Positions 52,679-62,760 of a stretch of DNA of 64,000 bases are shown here, piece by piece. The translations under genes and the position numbers were made by a program. Origin of the DNA: Brettanomyces bruxellensis. Taxonomy: Eukaryota > Ascomycota > Pichiomycetes > Pichiales > Pichiaceae. The stretch lies in NCBI RefSeq assembly GCF_011074885.1, contig NC_054686.1, forward strand, positions 806,001-870,000. Direction: 5' to 3'. The notes under the pieces were generated by a model. The model was not told the DNA's origin. It was given only the letters and a program-made list of their open reading frames with translations, and made no database searches. Positions within the stretch are counted from its first letter, which is position 1. Each line of letters starts with the position of its first letter.

Positions 52679-53790
52679 AGCATTCGTATGGGCGACGCGT
52701 CTGTAGCGGTCGGTGGTTGTGGGGAATAGGGGGAAAAAAAAAAGGAGGTAAAAAATCAATATTATGCACTTTTTCAGGGCTGTGAATAATCCGGTGCGCG
52801 CAGTCCGTTATTTTTCGGAGTGCGGAGGCTGGATGAGATAATGGGAAAGATAATGAATAAATTTAATTCGTTTAAAATGATGAAATGAGATGGACGCTAT
52901 TGTGAATCTGCCATCAACAAAATTTGCACCAGAATGCTGTATATATAAATGCAATTCTTCAACCAGTTCTATGATTGGTTCGAAAATAGAGGAAAGAACT
53001 AGTCGATGGACAGAAATTTAATCCGGGTCCGAGTATCAGCAATCCGTTTTTTTTTTTGCAGGTTTCTTAATTGAGAATTAATAAGCATCTGGAGTGTATT
53101 GTTGCGGAGCGAGAACCAAAAAATCAAAAAAAAAAACAATATTGAGAAAAATAGCGTCATCATGGCTGCTATCAGCAACTTTGCGAAGGCAAGAACACAA
53201 AATAATGGCAGATTTGAGTTAAAACACCGAGTCTGCTGGTGAATTGTGTTTTCGATGGCCTCATATTTTTTTTTCAAACTCGTATATAAAGAGGATACAT
53301 CCCAGTTAGTTATTTGTTAGAAGTTTCTTGCTTTTTCAATATTTTGTTTTGCTAAATACAGAGACAATAGTTTACAGGGACCGTAATAATTGCGCGAGTG
53401 ATAATAGTTAATTAGTGGGGCAATTGCAGAGTGGGAATAATTACAAAGCAGCACAGGAGGTATATTAGGTTAAATAGTACAGGTATAGTGTTATATGCAC
53501 AAGTTGGCTAAGTAACAGGGCAAAATTAGCATACAAGTATATCATATATAGGAGATTCATTCTAGGTTTATTCCAGGTTTATTCCAGAGTTACTGTACAT
53601 TTATTCTGGATTTACTGCACATTATCACGGATTTGTCAAGATTTATCACAGAATTAGTACCTTTATCACAAATCTATTGCAGACTTATCACAAATATATC
53701 GCAGATCAATCACTGATTTATCAATTGCATCATTTCATCATTTCGCCATTTCACCATTTCACCATTTCATTATTGCAGACAAATCAAATC
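52679..53790. other. Intergenic NAR1 / ZWF1 with degenerate short repeats
   Basis: About 53560-53720 consists of imperfect repeats of TTTATC/TTTATTC-type words (TTTATTCCAGG, TTATCACAAAT). About 53728-53770 is a 9-bp CATTTCACC-type repeat directly before the ZWF1 ATG. No gene. The open frame that joins ZWF1 here starts at TTG only. Confidence 0.65.
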
Positions 53791-55305
53791 ATGACAGCAA
53801 TTCCATTCAAAGAAAATACAGTGATCGTGGTGTTTGGAGCATCAGGCGACTTGGCCAGAAAAAAGACATTTCCAGCCCTCTTTGGGCTTTTTAGAGAAGG
53901 ATATCTGTCTGACACAACCCGGATTATCGGGTATGCAAGGACAAAAATGACAGTTGAGGAGTTCCACAGCAGGATAAAGGAGCATTTCGACATTCGAGAC
54001 GGAGCGCAAGACCTAGTGGGGCGTTTTTTGGACATGTGCACGTACGAAAGTGCCCAGTACGACCAGCCTGAAGGATACAAGAAGTTGACGGTAGGCATCG
54101 AGGAGTTCGAGGCGTCGAGATGCGTCGATCGACCTCACCGACTCTTCTACTTGGCTCTCCCGCCTGCAGTTTTCATCCCTGTGGCCGAAAGAGTGCGGAA
54201 ATACTGCCATCCGGGGAAAAAGGGGGTTGCAAGGTTGATTGTGGAGAAGCCGTTTGGCCGAGACCTCGCGACAGCACGCGAGTTGCAGGAAAAGTTGGCT
54301 CCACTTTGGAAAGAAGACGAGCTTTTCCGGATAGATCACTACTTGGGCAAGGAGATGGTGAAGAACTTGATCCCGCTTCGTTTTGCCAACTCGTTTCTTC
54401 ATGCTTGCTGGAATAACCAGTACATCAGCAGCATCCAGATCGAGTTCAAGGAGCCGTTCGGCACAGAGGGCCGGGGAGGATATTTTGACAACATAGGGAT
54501 TATTCGGGACGTGATCCAGAACCACTTGCTTCAGGTTTTGACGCTTTTGGCCATGGAAAGGCCTATTTCCGGCGATGCCGAGTCCATCCGGAACGAGAAG
54601 GTGCATCTTCTGCGTGCAATAAAGCCGTTGAACAAGGAAAATGTGCTTGTTGGCCAGTATGCGAGGTCCGAGGACGGGAAAAAGCCCGGATACCTCGATG
54701 ATAAAACCGTTCAGCCCGGTTCTAAGTGCATTACGTACGCAGCACTGACTTTGGAGATATGCAATGAGAGGTGGGAGGGTGTTCCGGTGATTCTCCGGGC
54801 TGGAAAAGCACTAAATGAGGGAAAAGTCGAGATCCGGGTCCAGTTTAAGGAGACGAAAAACGGCATTTTTTCGCACGTGAGCCGGAACGAGCTCGTGATT
54901 CGTGTGCAGCCAAACGAGGCCATGTACATGAAGATGAACACCAAGATTCCAGGTGTTTCCAACCGCATGGTCGTCAGTGACTTGGACTTGACATACAGCC
55001 AGCGGTACAACAAGTTCTACATTCCACAGGCCTACGAGTCCTTGATTCGTGATGCGTTGAACGACAACCACTCCAATTTCGTCCGTGATGACGAGTTGGA
55101 CATCTCCTGGTCTCTTTTCACGCCTCTTTTGGAGTATCTCGAGGGTCCTGATGGTCCTGACCCTGTTCCTTATCCTTACGGCTCCAGAGGACCTCCCCAG
55201 TTGAACGATTACTTGGCTAAAAACGGCTACGTCTACCAGGGACGTGCTGGCGGCTACCAGTGGCCCGTTACCACACCCGAGGGGGCTCATAGGAGTAAGA
55301 TGTGA
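53791..55305 (+). CDS. ZWF1: Glucose-6-phosphate 1-dehydrogenase
   Basis: The 504-residue enzyme catalyses the first, NADPH-producing step of the oxidative pentose phosphate pathway in the cytosol. The dinucleotide loop is VFGASGDLARKKTFPAL (14-30). The substrate site RIDHYLGKEMVKNL (180-193) has catalytic His183 and the substrate-binding Lys187. VEKPFGRDL (151-159) and the C-terminal structural-NADP region are present. Length equals the S. cerevisiae protein (505). The frame is open 38 codons upstream, but only from TTG, and that extension translates a repeat, so the ATG at 53791 is the start. Confidence 0.98.
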   Translation: MTAIPFKENTVIVVFGASGDLARKKTFPALFGLFREGYLSDTTRIIGYARTKMTVEEFHSRIKEHFDIRDGAQDLVGRFLDMCTYESAQYDQPEGYKKLTVGIEEFEASRCVDRPHRLFYLALPPAVFIPVAERVRKYCHPGKKGVARLIVEKPFGRDLATARELQEKLAPLWKEDELFRIDHYLGKEMVKNLIPLRFANSFLHACWNNQYISSIQIEFKEPFGTEGRGGYFDNIGIIRDVIQNHLLQVLTLLAMERPISGDAESIRNEKVHLLRAIKPLNKENVLVGQYARSEDGKKPGYLDDKTVQPGSKCITYAALTLEICNERWEGVPVILRAGKALNEGKVEIRVQFKETKNGIFSHVSRNELVIRVQPNEAMYMKMNTKIPGVSNRMVVSDLDLTYSQRYNKFYIPQAYESLIRDALNDNHSNFVRDDELDISWSLFTPLLEYLEGPDGPDPVPYPYGSRGPPQLNDYLAKNGYVYQGRAGGYQWPVTTPEGAHRSKM

Positions 55306-57126
55306 GTAATAATGGTTTCTGCGTGCTGAGTAGGGTTAAAACTTTCTGTACTTATTGCTAATGAATGCTTCTGTCAAAACAATGTAGCTCTCGAACAATG
55401 GAGTTCAAGTAAGTGAAGATGGTATTGTTATATCATCTGATCAATACGAGAACCACATCTATATAAAGTGAAGATATTCCCTTTTGTCTATCATTATACA
55501 TACTATCTATTACATACTACAATAAATATCGAAACAATATATAAATCTGGTAACACTAACTTTAACAGCTTCTAAATATCATTTGATGATGAGCGGAGTA
55601 GTAAAGCCCTCTATTATGAATGCTTCTAAATACTTTTTGATGATGCTAGTAAAGCTTTCTGTACTTATTTTTAATGATACTTTTAAATACTTTTTTGATA
55701 TCGAGTGGGTCAGCAACACTTTCTATTGTTAATGAGTGCTTCCAAATGCTTTTTGATGTTGAGTAGGCAGGTGTTTCATCAAAATTCCTAGGTGAGATTA
55801 AGTTGAACTAGTTGCTTTATATTGTTGAGAATGTGTGATTGGAAAAGAAATCTGCCCAATATTTAAACGCTTACAAGTATTACATACACAGGAAAATGGG
55901 ATATCACTGGGTAATGTTATTTAATACCCAACCACTCTCCTAATGTATTACTGTGTACAAGTTTTAACGGCAGAATTACCCCTTTGCAAGGAACTTCAGA
56001 ACAAATGACATTATACCAAAAGAAATAGCTTTTCAAATAAAACATCCCCAAACTAGAGTGAAGCGGTTGTCTCACGACAGTATACAATAGCGAACTCAAG
56101 AATTAATTATGTGTGCAGAACAAGTCCTTATAGCATCTTAACGAAGTTCAAAAGATTGTATATACTCTTCAAAAAGTAACATCAGTGTTACCTGGTTAAG
56201 CAACATATTTAAATATTTTTGCCTCCTGAAAAGAAAGGATAACCTGAGAAAAGCAAATTTCTCTATAACTGAGTAACTGATACTATTTTTTCTGGCAATT
56301 AAATTATGTATGTGAAGATCGGACTAAAGATAACAAATACTATTTCCGACAACATGATGTTAAAGGATTCGTGAGAAGATTACCAAATCCATCTAATGAT
56401 CCTATATATTTATTTTGGATACTTATTATCTTCTTTCACCTATCTTATCTTATAACTGTTATCTGTTCACAATTATATTTGTGCATCATTCTATTCGTCT
56501 CAACTTGTATCTGTATCAGAAGACGGAGGGATATGCATTTTTATTAAATGAAAAATGTCACTTGTTCTTTTTCTCTCACAATTTCATGTCATAACAATCG
56601 TATGCCAAAAAGGAATACTAATCAGATTATTCCAATGTGGCCCCTTTCCTATTGTTCTACTGCTATTTCAGTACGCTTATTTTCTGTCCGCGCATCTCAT
56701 CAGTTAATTCTACTGATACGTGTCCGTGTTACCTAATCAGGTAAGTGAATTCAGTAATATTTTATCTGGCTTTAAACCGATAGGTGTTCAATTGACCCCT
56801 CACAATATAATCAGAATAAAAGTTAACTCATCGAAATTATCGCGCAACAAATATTAGCGGGCACTGACGACATCCTCCACTTTTTCTTTTCCTCTTTCTC
56901 ACTTAGGTACATTCCACCAAATAATACCTTTCTTTTCTTTTCAACGCAATCCAAGTGCTTCAATAGGTACAAACCTGCTTGAGTCTGTACGTTTTCCCGG
57001 TTCAATTTCTTGACCTGTCTGCGTATTTGATGAAAACCAATCTATATAAAGTTAGCACCCTTTGCAAATATAACATTGACGACAAACATAAGACAACTTT
57101 ATTACATTCACACGACAGCTGTTAAT
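55306..57126. other. 1.8-kb intergenic ZWF1 / RNH1
   Basis: It holds the degenerate repeat array at 55320-55770 described separately. The rest is AT-rich. A TATATAAAG at 57042-57050 precedes RNH1 by about 77 bp. No gene, tRNA or LTR recognised. Confidence 0.55.
55320..55770. repeat. Degenerate direct repeats of about 65-70 bp after ZWF1
   Basis: A module of the form TTTTTGATG-ATGAGTAG, then AAAGCTTTCTGTACTTATT, then AATGAATGCTTCTAAATAC recurs in diverged form about four times (one copy at about 55320-55370, three or four at about 55575-55770). The first copy lies just after the ZWF1 stop. Confidence 0.6.
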
Positions 57127-57951
57127 ATGGGGAAAAAATACTACGCAGTTGCAAATGGCAGACAGAATGGTGTCTTTTCAGACTGGTCTAGTTGTAAAAG
57201 TTCAGTGAACGGTTACTCCAACTCTCAATTCAAAGGCTTTAATTCGCGTGCTGAAGCTGAAGCGTATGTTGGGGGCAATTCCAGCAGTTCTGGAGATGCT
57301 TCTTCCAGCGGGGGATCATCTAGTGGAGGATATTCTAGGGGATATTCTGGGGGATCTTCATTTACTCCCTCTTACGGAGGAGGCTATTCTGGCTCATATT
57401 CGAGCCAAAAGTCGACTGCTTCTTCAGGAAGAGGATCGAGTGGTTCTTCAGGTCAAAAATCAAGTGACTCTTCATCTCACTGGGTTTACACTGATGGTGC
57501 ATCGAAGAACAATCAAGACCAAAGCAAGTCTGTTGCCGGATACGGCGTTTTTTTCGGCCATAACGACTCCAGAAATGTCGCTGCCCCATTGAGAGGCAAT
57601 AAGCAGTCCAATCAGAGAGCTGAAATCATGGGTGTTGATACTGCCGTTGACAAAATTTTGACTGGTGGTGTAGACAAAAAGTATAATATTGCAACCGACT
57701 CGATGTACACAATACACTCTTTGACTGATTGGGGCAATCGGTGGCGGGAGAATGGCTGGAGGGGATCATCTGGAAAACCGGTGGAGAACAGAGATGTGAT
57801 TGAACCTTGCTTGAATAAAATTGACAAGCTTAACGAAATCTATAATGATAAGGGCTATGACAAATTGGAGTTCAAGCATGTTCCTGGACACCAAGGCATC
57901 GAAGGTAATGAAATGGCTGACAAGCTTGCAAATGAAGGCTGCCGCAAGTAG
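57127..57951 (+). CDS. RNH1: Ribonuclease H1
   Basis: The 274-residue enzyme removes RNA from RNA-DNA hybrids. The N-terminal hybrid-binding domain (residues 1-50, KKYYAVANGRQNGVFSDWSSCKSSV and FKGFNSRAEAEAYV) is followed by a Ser/Gly/Tyr-rich linker (51-117), which is repetitive (GGYSRGYSGG). The catalytic RNase H fold (118-272) carries Asp123 (YTDGAS), Glu166 (QRAEIMG), Asp191 (ATDSMY), His255 (VPGHQG) and Asp265 (MADKLA), a complete set. The frame opens at a TTG 17 codons earlier; the ATG that begins MGKKYYAV is the family start. Confidence 0.95.
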   Translation: MGKKYYAVANGRQNGVFSDWSSCKSSVNGYSNSQFKGFNSRAEAEAYVGGNSSSSGDASSSGGSSSGGYSRGYSGGSSFTPSYGGGYSGSYSSQKSTASSGRGSSGSSGQKSSDSSSHWVYTDGASKNNQDQSKSVAGYGVFFGHNDSRNVAAPLRGNKQSNQRAEIMGVDTAVDKILTGGVDKKYNIATDSMYTIHSLTDWGNRWRENGWRGSSGKPVENRDVIEPCLNKIDKLNEIYNDKGYDKLEFKHVPGHQGIEGNEMADKLANEGCRK

Positions 57952-58819
57952 TAATGAATTTTTATTTGTAACATGATCTGATTATGCTCGCCATATGAAT
58001 GCTCAAGTACTTTAGTGTGATTGCTTTAAATATACAACTTTACGTCAAAGATATTACTATACATGGGAGTGGCTGTTCAGCTGGTTTGAAGTTCTTCTAG
58101 TTGATAATGCTTCCTTGAAACGAAGTGAGCATTATCTTTGAATACTACTTAATTAAGTGAACGTTATTTTCCGAACACTACTGAATTATCGGAAGTGAGC
58201 GATTCTTTTTTTAAATACATTGAAGTTGTTAATTCTACAACATAGGATTCCTCCAAAAATACTATGAAATGTTGCATGCTACCTTAAAGGATTCACTAAT
58301 AAGAACATGGAGTAATCCTAAGATACTATATTCATCGGTAGTCGTGTCTGAACTACACCACTTAACTATATACCCAACATACAATCACTAGGATTGAAGC
58401 ATGCGCATTTTTGTTTTATCTATCTCTTTTACTTTGCATCTTTTATTTCTTCGGCAAAATACTTTACTCACTGACATATTCCTAAAGTAGTAACTTAAAC
58501 AATTGACCATATCACGCTGATTAACTGTACTGATACGTTAGAGTAAATATACCTCTCCTTTGTAGTAATATCACCTATACTTTTGGGTAATAGTATACCA
58601 AAGCTTATTCAGTAATACACCGAAAGTATGTTGAATGATTCATTTCATATCCTCATACTACCCAAATTACTCGGCCTTCTCCGAACGGAGGGTGATGCGG
58701 GTGAAAAAAATATGTCATATAAATATATTCAAACATTCACTCAAACGCACATTCAAGTATACATTCAGCCAACTACAACCAGAAATCCCCAATTTTTTCC
58801 ATTTCACCACTCATGCATC
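57952..58819. other. Intergenic RNH1 / DAL3
   Basis: AT-rich. An in-frame ATG at 58628 would extend DAL3 by 64 residues, but the extra sequence has no family match. No other gene seen. Confidence 0.5.
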
Positions 58820-59449
58820 ATGGTTGTCATCAAAGAATTATCACTCTCTTCACATATACTCATACCAGCACAGCCCTTGACCCCCAAGTCGTTCGCCAAG
58901 TTTGGATATGTCTTTTCTGCAGATGAACAGATACGAACTGCAAAAACGTCAAACGCCAACCAAGGCACAGCCGTCAAGTTGCTCAAAGTTGCTCCAGTGG
59001 TAAACAACAGCTCTCATGCACCGTCCGGCAAGCTTGCGACTGCCAATTGGAACATTTTTCGGTGTACTCCGCCAAAAAAGTACATTGTGCAAAAAGAGCA
59101 CGATCAACAAGTTTACACAGGCAGAGTTCTTGAACGCCATCCATATTCCACGCAGACGTTTGTGCCGATGGGTCGGGATGCCGGTGAAAAGGCGTTTGTG
59201 GTGATTTGTGCCCCGAACGACCCGAATTTCGACGATCTGCCTCTGGTGGAAAAAGCTGAGGCTTTTGTTTGCAGAGGCGACCAATCGGTGACATACGCGG
59301 CAGGTACGTGGCATGCACCAATGGTGGCAATAGGCAGTAAGGGACATCTTGATTTTGCCGTTTTGGTGCATGAAAATGGAGTGCCAAACGAGGATTGCCA
59401 GGAGGTGGTTTACAGTCCTGGGTTCGAGGTCAGCTTTAGTTACAGTTGA
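58820..59449 (+). CDS. DAL3: Ureidoglycolate lyase
   Basis: The 209-residue enzyme splits ureidoglycolate to glyoxylate and urea, the last allantoin-specific step in purine nitrogen salvage. Family blocks are QGTAVKLLKVAPV (about 50-62), LERHPYSTQTFVPMG (about 111-125), AEAFVCRGDQSVTYAAGTWHAPM (about 148-170), where the cupin fold places its active-site residues, and DFAVLVHENG near the C-terminus. The internal ATG at 58820 gives a length near that of S. cerevisiae Dal3 (about 195). It stands alone, with no other DAL gene in the window. Confidence 0.9.
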   Translation: MVVIKELSLSSHILIPAQPLTPKSFAKFGYVFSADEQIRTAKTSNANQGTAVKLLKVAPVVNNSSHAPSGKLATANWNIFRCTPPKKYIVQKEHDQQVYTGRVLERHPYSTQTFVPMGRDAGEKAFVVICAPNDPNFDDLPLVEKAEAFVCRGDQSVTYAAGTWHAPMVAIGSKGHLDFAVLVHENGVPNEDCQEVVYSPGFEVSFSYS

Positions 59450-59713
59450 GGTTACAGTTATGGACATTAGCGTGATTGAAAATGTATTCCCCTGCGTAGT
59501 TACATGGGCTTTGTACCTTACATGCTTTCTCTGTAGAAGCAACTTATCTAAGAGTCACTTTGCTTGCAACTTGCAACTTACAAAGAGTTTATTTAACAGT
59601 AGTTTTGTCTGCATGCTTATGAAAAGAGTTTCCGCACTAGCATCACGTTTATAACAGTATTTTGTGCATTATATCTGCATCTAAGAGTACTCATCTACAA
59701 AGTGCAGCATCAT

Positions 59714-60662
59714 CTAATCGGTATCCATCTTGTCGCCGTCACCATCTTCCTTCTTCTCTGCCTCCTTGTTATCTTTACCATCATCTCCATCGTCTCCACT
59801 GTCACTGCTACTGTCATCATCATCATCAGCAGCTCTGTGTCTGCTGTTTGAAAGCGTGTCCAACAAATCAAGCCATTGCTGAACTTCATCATCGTCATAA
59901 ACCTTGAGTGGCTCGTCTTTTCCAACAACTGCAACTGTCGTATTGTGTAGATTGAGCTCCTTATCCTGGGCCAAAGTGTCTCTCAAGGCAGTCAAACCAT
60001 ACTCAATGAGCTTTTCCTTCGTTGCATCGGCAAAATTCTCGTAGTTATCCTCCAAAAATGTCCGTGCAGCCTGCGATCTGGCCCCTATTGCCGTTCCGTA
60101 ATACTCCAACACCGATCCTGAAGGTTGGAATTCGTACAAATGTGGTCCGCTCTCATCCACACCTGCAATAAGCAACCCAACACCATACGGCCGTCCGCCG
60201 GCACTCTGTGTGTTGTCCTGAGCCTTGTCTGCAATCGAATAAACAGCTTTTGCCACGCTCAATGGCCGGTTAAACACCATTTTAGAAGTCATTGCCTGCT
60301 GACGTAAGAAATTCGAAAGAACTCGGGCATCCGGTGCCAATCCCGCCAATGCCACACCCATGTGCTCATCTATCTTGATGACTTTCTTCTGGTATGAGCC
60401 TAGCTCCTCCGCATTCCTCTTCAGAGCCACTAATACAACGTGGTTTTTCGACGCAAGCCCCACCGCTGCTGATCCTTGCTTGATTGCTTCTAAAGCATAT
60501 TCCACTTGGAAAATACGACCCGTCGGCGAGAATGTCGTCACGTCGTTATCATAATTGTTTCTGAACTGTGGCCAGAAGTGGTTTTGTTAGTAATTTCGTG
60601 CCCGATAATGTGTTCTCATGTTTGTTGTCTATAAAAGACTCAACTCCAACTTTACTTACCAT
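59714..60662 (-). CDS. PRE5: 20S proteasome subunit alpha-6, with intron after ATG and acidic tail
   Basis: The exons, in minus-strand order, are 60662-60660 (the ATG alone) and 60565-59714, giving 284 residues starting MFRNNYDNDVTTFSPTGRIFQVEYA. Alpha-6 forms part of the alpha ring that gates the 20S core and contacts the 19S base. The signature FSPTGRIFQVEYALEAIKQGS and GGRPYGVGLLIAG, FQPSGSVLEYYGTAIGARSQ-type blocks are intact. After the usual end of the fold (VGKDEPLKVYDDDE) there is an extra tail of about 50 residues, mostly Asp, Glu, Ser, Gly and Lys. S. cerevisiae Pre5 is about 234 residues and has no such tail. Without the intron the frame would begin only at GTG, lacking the conserved N-terminal gate segment. 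Confidence 0.94.
60566..60659 (-). other. PRE5 intron (94 bp), directly after the start codon
   Basis: On the minus strand: donor GTAAGT starts at 60659, next to the ATG; exact TACTAAC branch point at 60592-60586; acceptor GCCACAG ends at 60566. Splicing joins ATG to TTCAGAAACAATTATGAT, which encodes the conserved MFRNNYD. Confidence 0.92.
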
Positions 60663-61359
60663 ATTTGCAAGCTACTTATAATATTTGCCTCGAAAGAAAT
60701 CCCGTGTGTTTTGCTGAAAACTTCTTGTATTTATAGTAATGTGTCGAATCTCAAATATGGCAAACAGTGCTATGCTTAATGTTTGTGGTACTGATCCACA
60801 TTCAATTTCTTTGCCCTTGTAGATTGAGGGCTGAACTTTTCCCTCAGCATTCAATTTACTTGATTTTTTATTTTTTTTCCAAATCTATTCTTCCTCTGGC
60901 TAGCTACCTACTGCTATTTAAGTCCTGCTTTTCCTCCCTATTCATTTTAAGTTCCATCTCTTCCTCATCCTTCTTATTGAACATTTACCCATCTTGCTAT
61001 ATTCATCAATGAAGCGTTACAATTACCTCTACACTTGCATTATTTCCAAACTTCACAGATAAGCCCCTATCCCGACAACATTGGCCGTTCTGTTGCATCC
61101 CTGCACCACATTGTCTGATGCTTCGTATCTGTCGTGTGTTATTTTTGCAATCTTCTGTTCTCCGATATATTCACAGCCACTTATCAATTAGGACCTCTCG
61201 AGCTATTTGAAAGATCGCAAACCAAGCAAATTAAGCTCTGTAAACATAATTGGAATTACATACATACACATTGACGTGGCGCAGTTGATACTAGTGTTTC
61301 CAAAAGCTTGCGTCTCGTAAAATAACACATATACATACATACATACATACATATACACC
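60663..61359. promoter_or_regulatory. Divergent promoter region PRE5 / VPS55
   Basis: About 700 bp, AT-rich. I looked for the Rpn4 box (GGTGGCAAA) and found no exact copy. A TACA/ACAT microsatellite (about 61331-61353) lies in the VPS55 leader, ending 7 bp before its ATG. Confidence 0.45.
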
Positions 61360-61785
61360 ATGGCAATGAAAATAAACCCAGTCTCCAAGATAATTGGACT
61401 TTCATCTGTTTTGGCAGTCGGATTTTTGATGGTTGTTTTGGCAGCTGCAGTTTGGGGCAACTGGATGCCAATTGTTTCCGCTCTCTTGTTTGCAACTGCT
61501 CACTTACCCATATTAATCATAAACTCGCATTATGTTTACGATAATTCTTTAGACATGGACGAAGAAGGTGAAACATCTGGTGCTACGGATGTTGGCCACT
61601 TCCTTGAAAGCCTACTGCTTACGTCAGCAGTTGCCCTACCGCTATCCCTATTACATTGCCATACTATGACGAAGCAGGCTTCAATTTTGACAGTATTAGG
61701 TGGATCTTTGATATATGGCACGATTGTTACGTTCACGACGTTTTTCGATGGTTTTAAGGAGGAGGATGATCCGTTTGGGTTTTAG
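61360..61785 (+). CDS. VPS55: Vps55-family endosomal membrane protein
   Basis: The 141-residue protein has four hydrophobic spans (about residues 11-32, 35-53, 81-103, 105-127), as in Vps55/OB-RGRP. With Vps68 it forms a complex for late-endosome to vacuole traffic. The start INPVSKIIGLSSVLAVGF and the SLLLTSAVALPLSLLHC, LGGSLIYGTIVTF segments align with the family, and length is the same as in S. cerevisiae (140). A second ATG two codons in is an alternative start. Confidence 0.93.
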   Translation: MAMKINPVSKIIGLSSVLAVGFLMVVLAAAVWGNWMPIVSALLFATAHLPILIINSHYVYDNSLDMDEEGETSGATDVGHFLESLLLTSAVALPLSLLHCHTMTKQASILTVLGGSLIYGTIVTFTTFFDGFKEEDDPFGF

Positions 61786-62015
61786 ATGAAGGTATTAAAA
61801 GGTGAATTTTAGTCGAAATGAAGGTTCACATGGTGTACATTAACTATAAACAAAAAGCTGATGAAAGGCATGCTGCTACTTGCTGGGAAATGTACATGGG
61901 AGGTCAACTGATGGAATTATGTACAGGTGGAGGGAATTCTATTATACCTAGTTAAATACAAAAATGTTCAAGTCTTGGAAATAATTAAAATGCAGAAATG
62001 TGGAATTCTAGTGGG

Positions 62016-62423
62016 TTACTCCGTCCTTTTTTCCACACGTGTCTCTTCTTCAACATGTTTGTCACTGTATATGTTGCGAGTCTCCTTCATAAGCTCATAG
62101 AACTGGATAATCTGGTCATCGCTCATCTTTTCTAAGAGTTTTTCAGGTATTCTGTATTTTTTCCAGTCATCGTGTGTATTCTTTTTTACCACAACCAAAT
62201 AGTTCTGCCAGGATGATAGAAATCCAACTATCTGTAATGGATTGTCGATATTCTTGTGTGCCCTAAATTCTGCTTTCACATACTCGTCTCCCAGCTCTTT
62301 TTGAGCTTTCGGGAGCTTTCTATGAGCCCTCAGTATTTCTCTATAAAGTTTTAGAGGTGGTAAAAGAGGCGATCTCTTTGATGAGCTCAATATTTTCTTG
62401 GCTGCTGTCCATGCTGGTCTCAT
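62016..62423 (-). CDS. SDH7: Succinate dehydrogenase assembly factor 3 (LYR protein)
   Basis: The 135-residue LYR-motif protein (ACN9/Sdh7/SDHAF3) acts in the mitochondrial matrix and helps mature the Fe-S subunit of complex II. The motif LKLYREILRAHRKLP (about 24-38) is followed by ELGDEYVKAEFRAHKN (about 43-58) and FLSSWQNYL (about 68-76), all conserved. A basic N-terminus (MRPAWTAAKKILSSSKR) fits a targeting peptide. Length matches the family (about 125-133). Confidence 0.94.
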   Translation of the reverse strand: MRPAWTAAKKILSSSKRSPLLPPLKLYREILRAHRKLPKAQKELGDEYVKAEFRAHKNIDNPLQIVGFLSSWQNYLVVVKKNTHDDWKKYRIPEKLLEKMSDDQIIQFYELMKETRNIYSDKHVEEETRVEKRTE

Positions 62424-62760
62424 TATGGTACTAACTTTGGTAGTTGAGATGAATAATATGTAAACAATAATTGCAAGTTAAATGCAGCACCTAAATATTT
62501 TTAATGTAATAAAGTTGTATCTAATCGTTCAAGCCAACCATATGCGGAACCGATTAAGGATGACATTTTATTTTTTTTTTTTTTTTCCCCCCCCTACTTA
62601 TGCGGGGAAATTCAGAATCAAATGCTCAATATTTCAATTTTTCTTCATTCGCGACTCAATTACAGACTCACATAGACATCTATCTCATTGGCCGATATCC
62701 TTTATCATCTACTTACTTTCTTCTACGCTCTATTATTCTTCATTGCGGAAAATTCACAAC
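62424..62760. promoter_or_regulatory. Divergent promoter region SDH7 / LYC1-like
   Basis: 337 bp between two divergent starts. Contains T16 directly followed by C8 (62571-62594). The downstream frame stays open through here from an ATG at 62482, but that extension crosses the homopolymers and has no family match. Confidence 0.5.
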
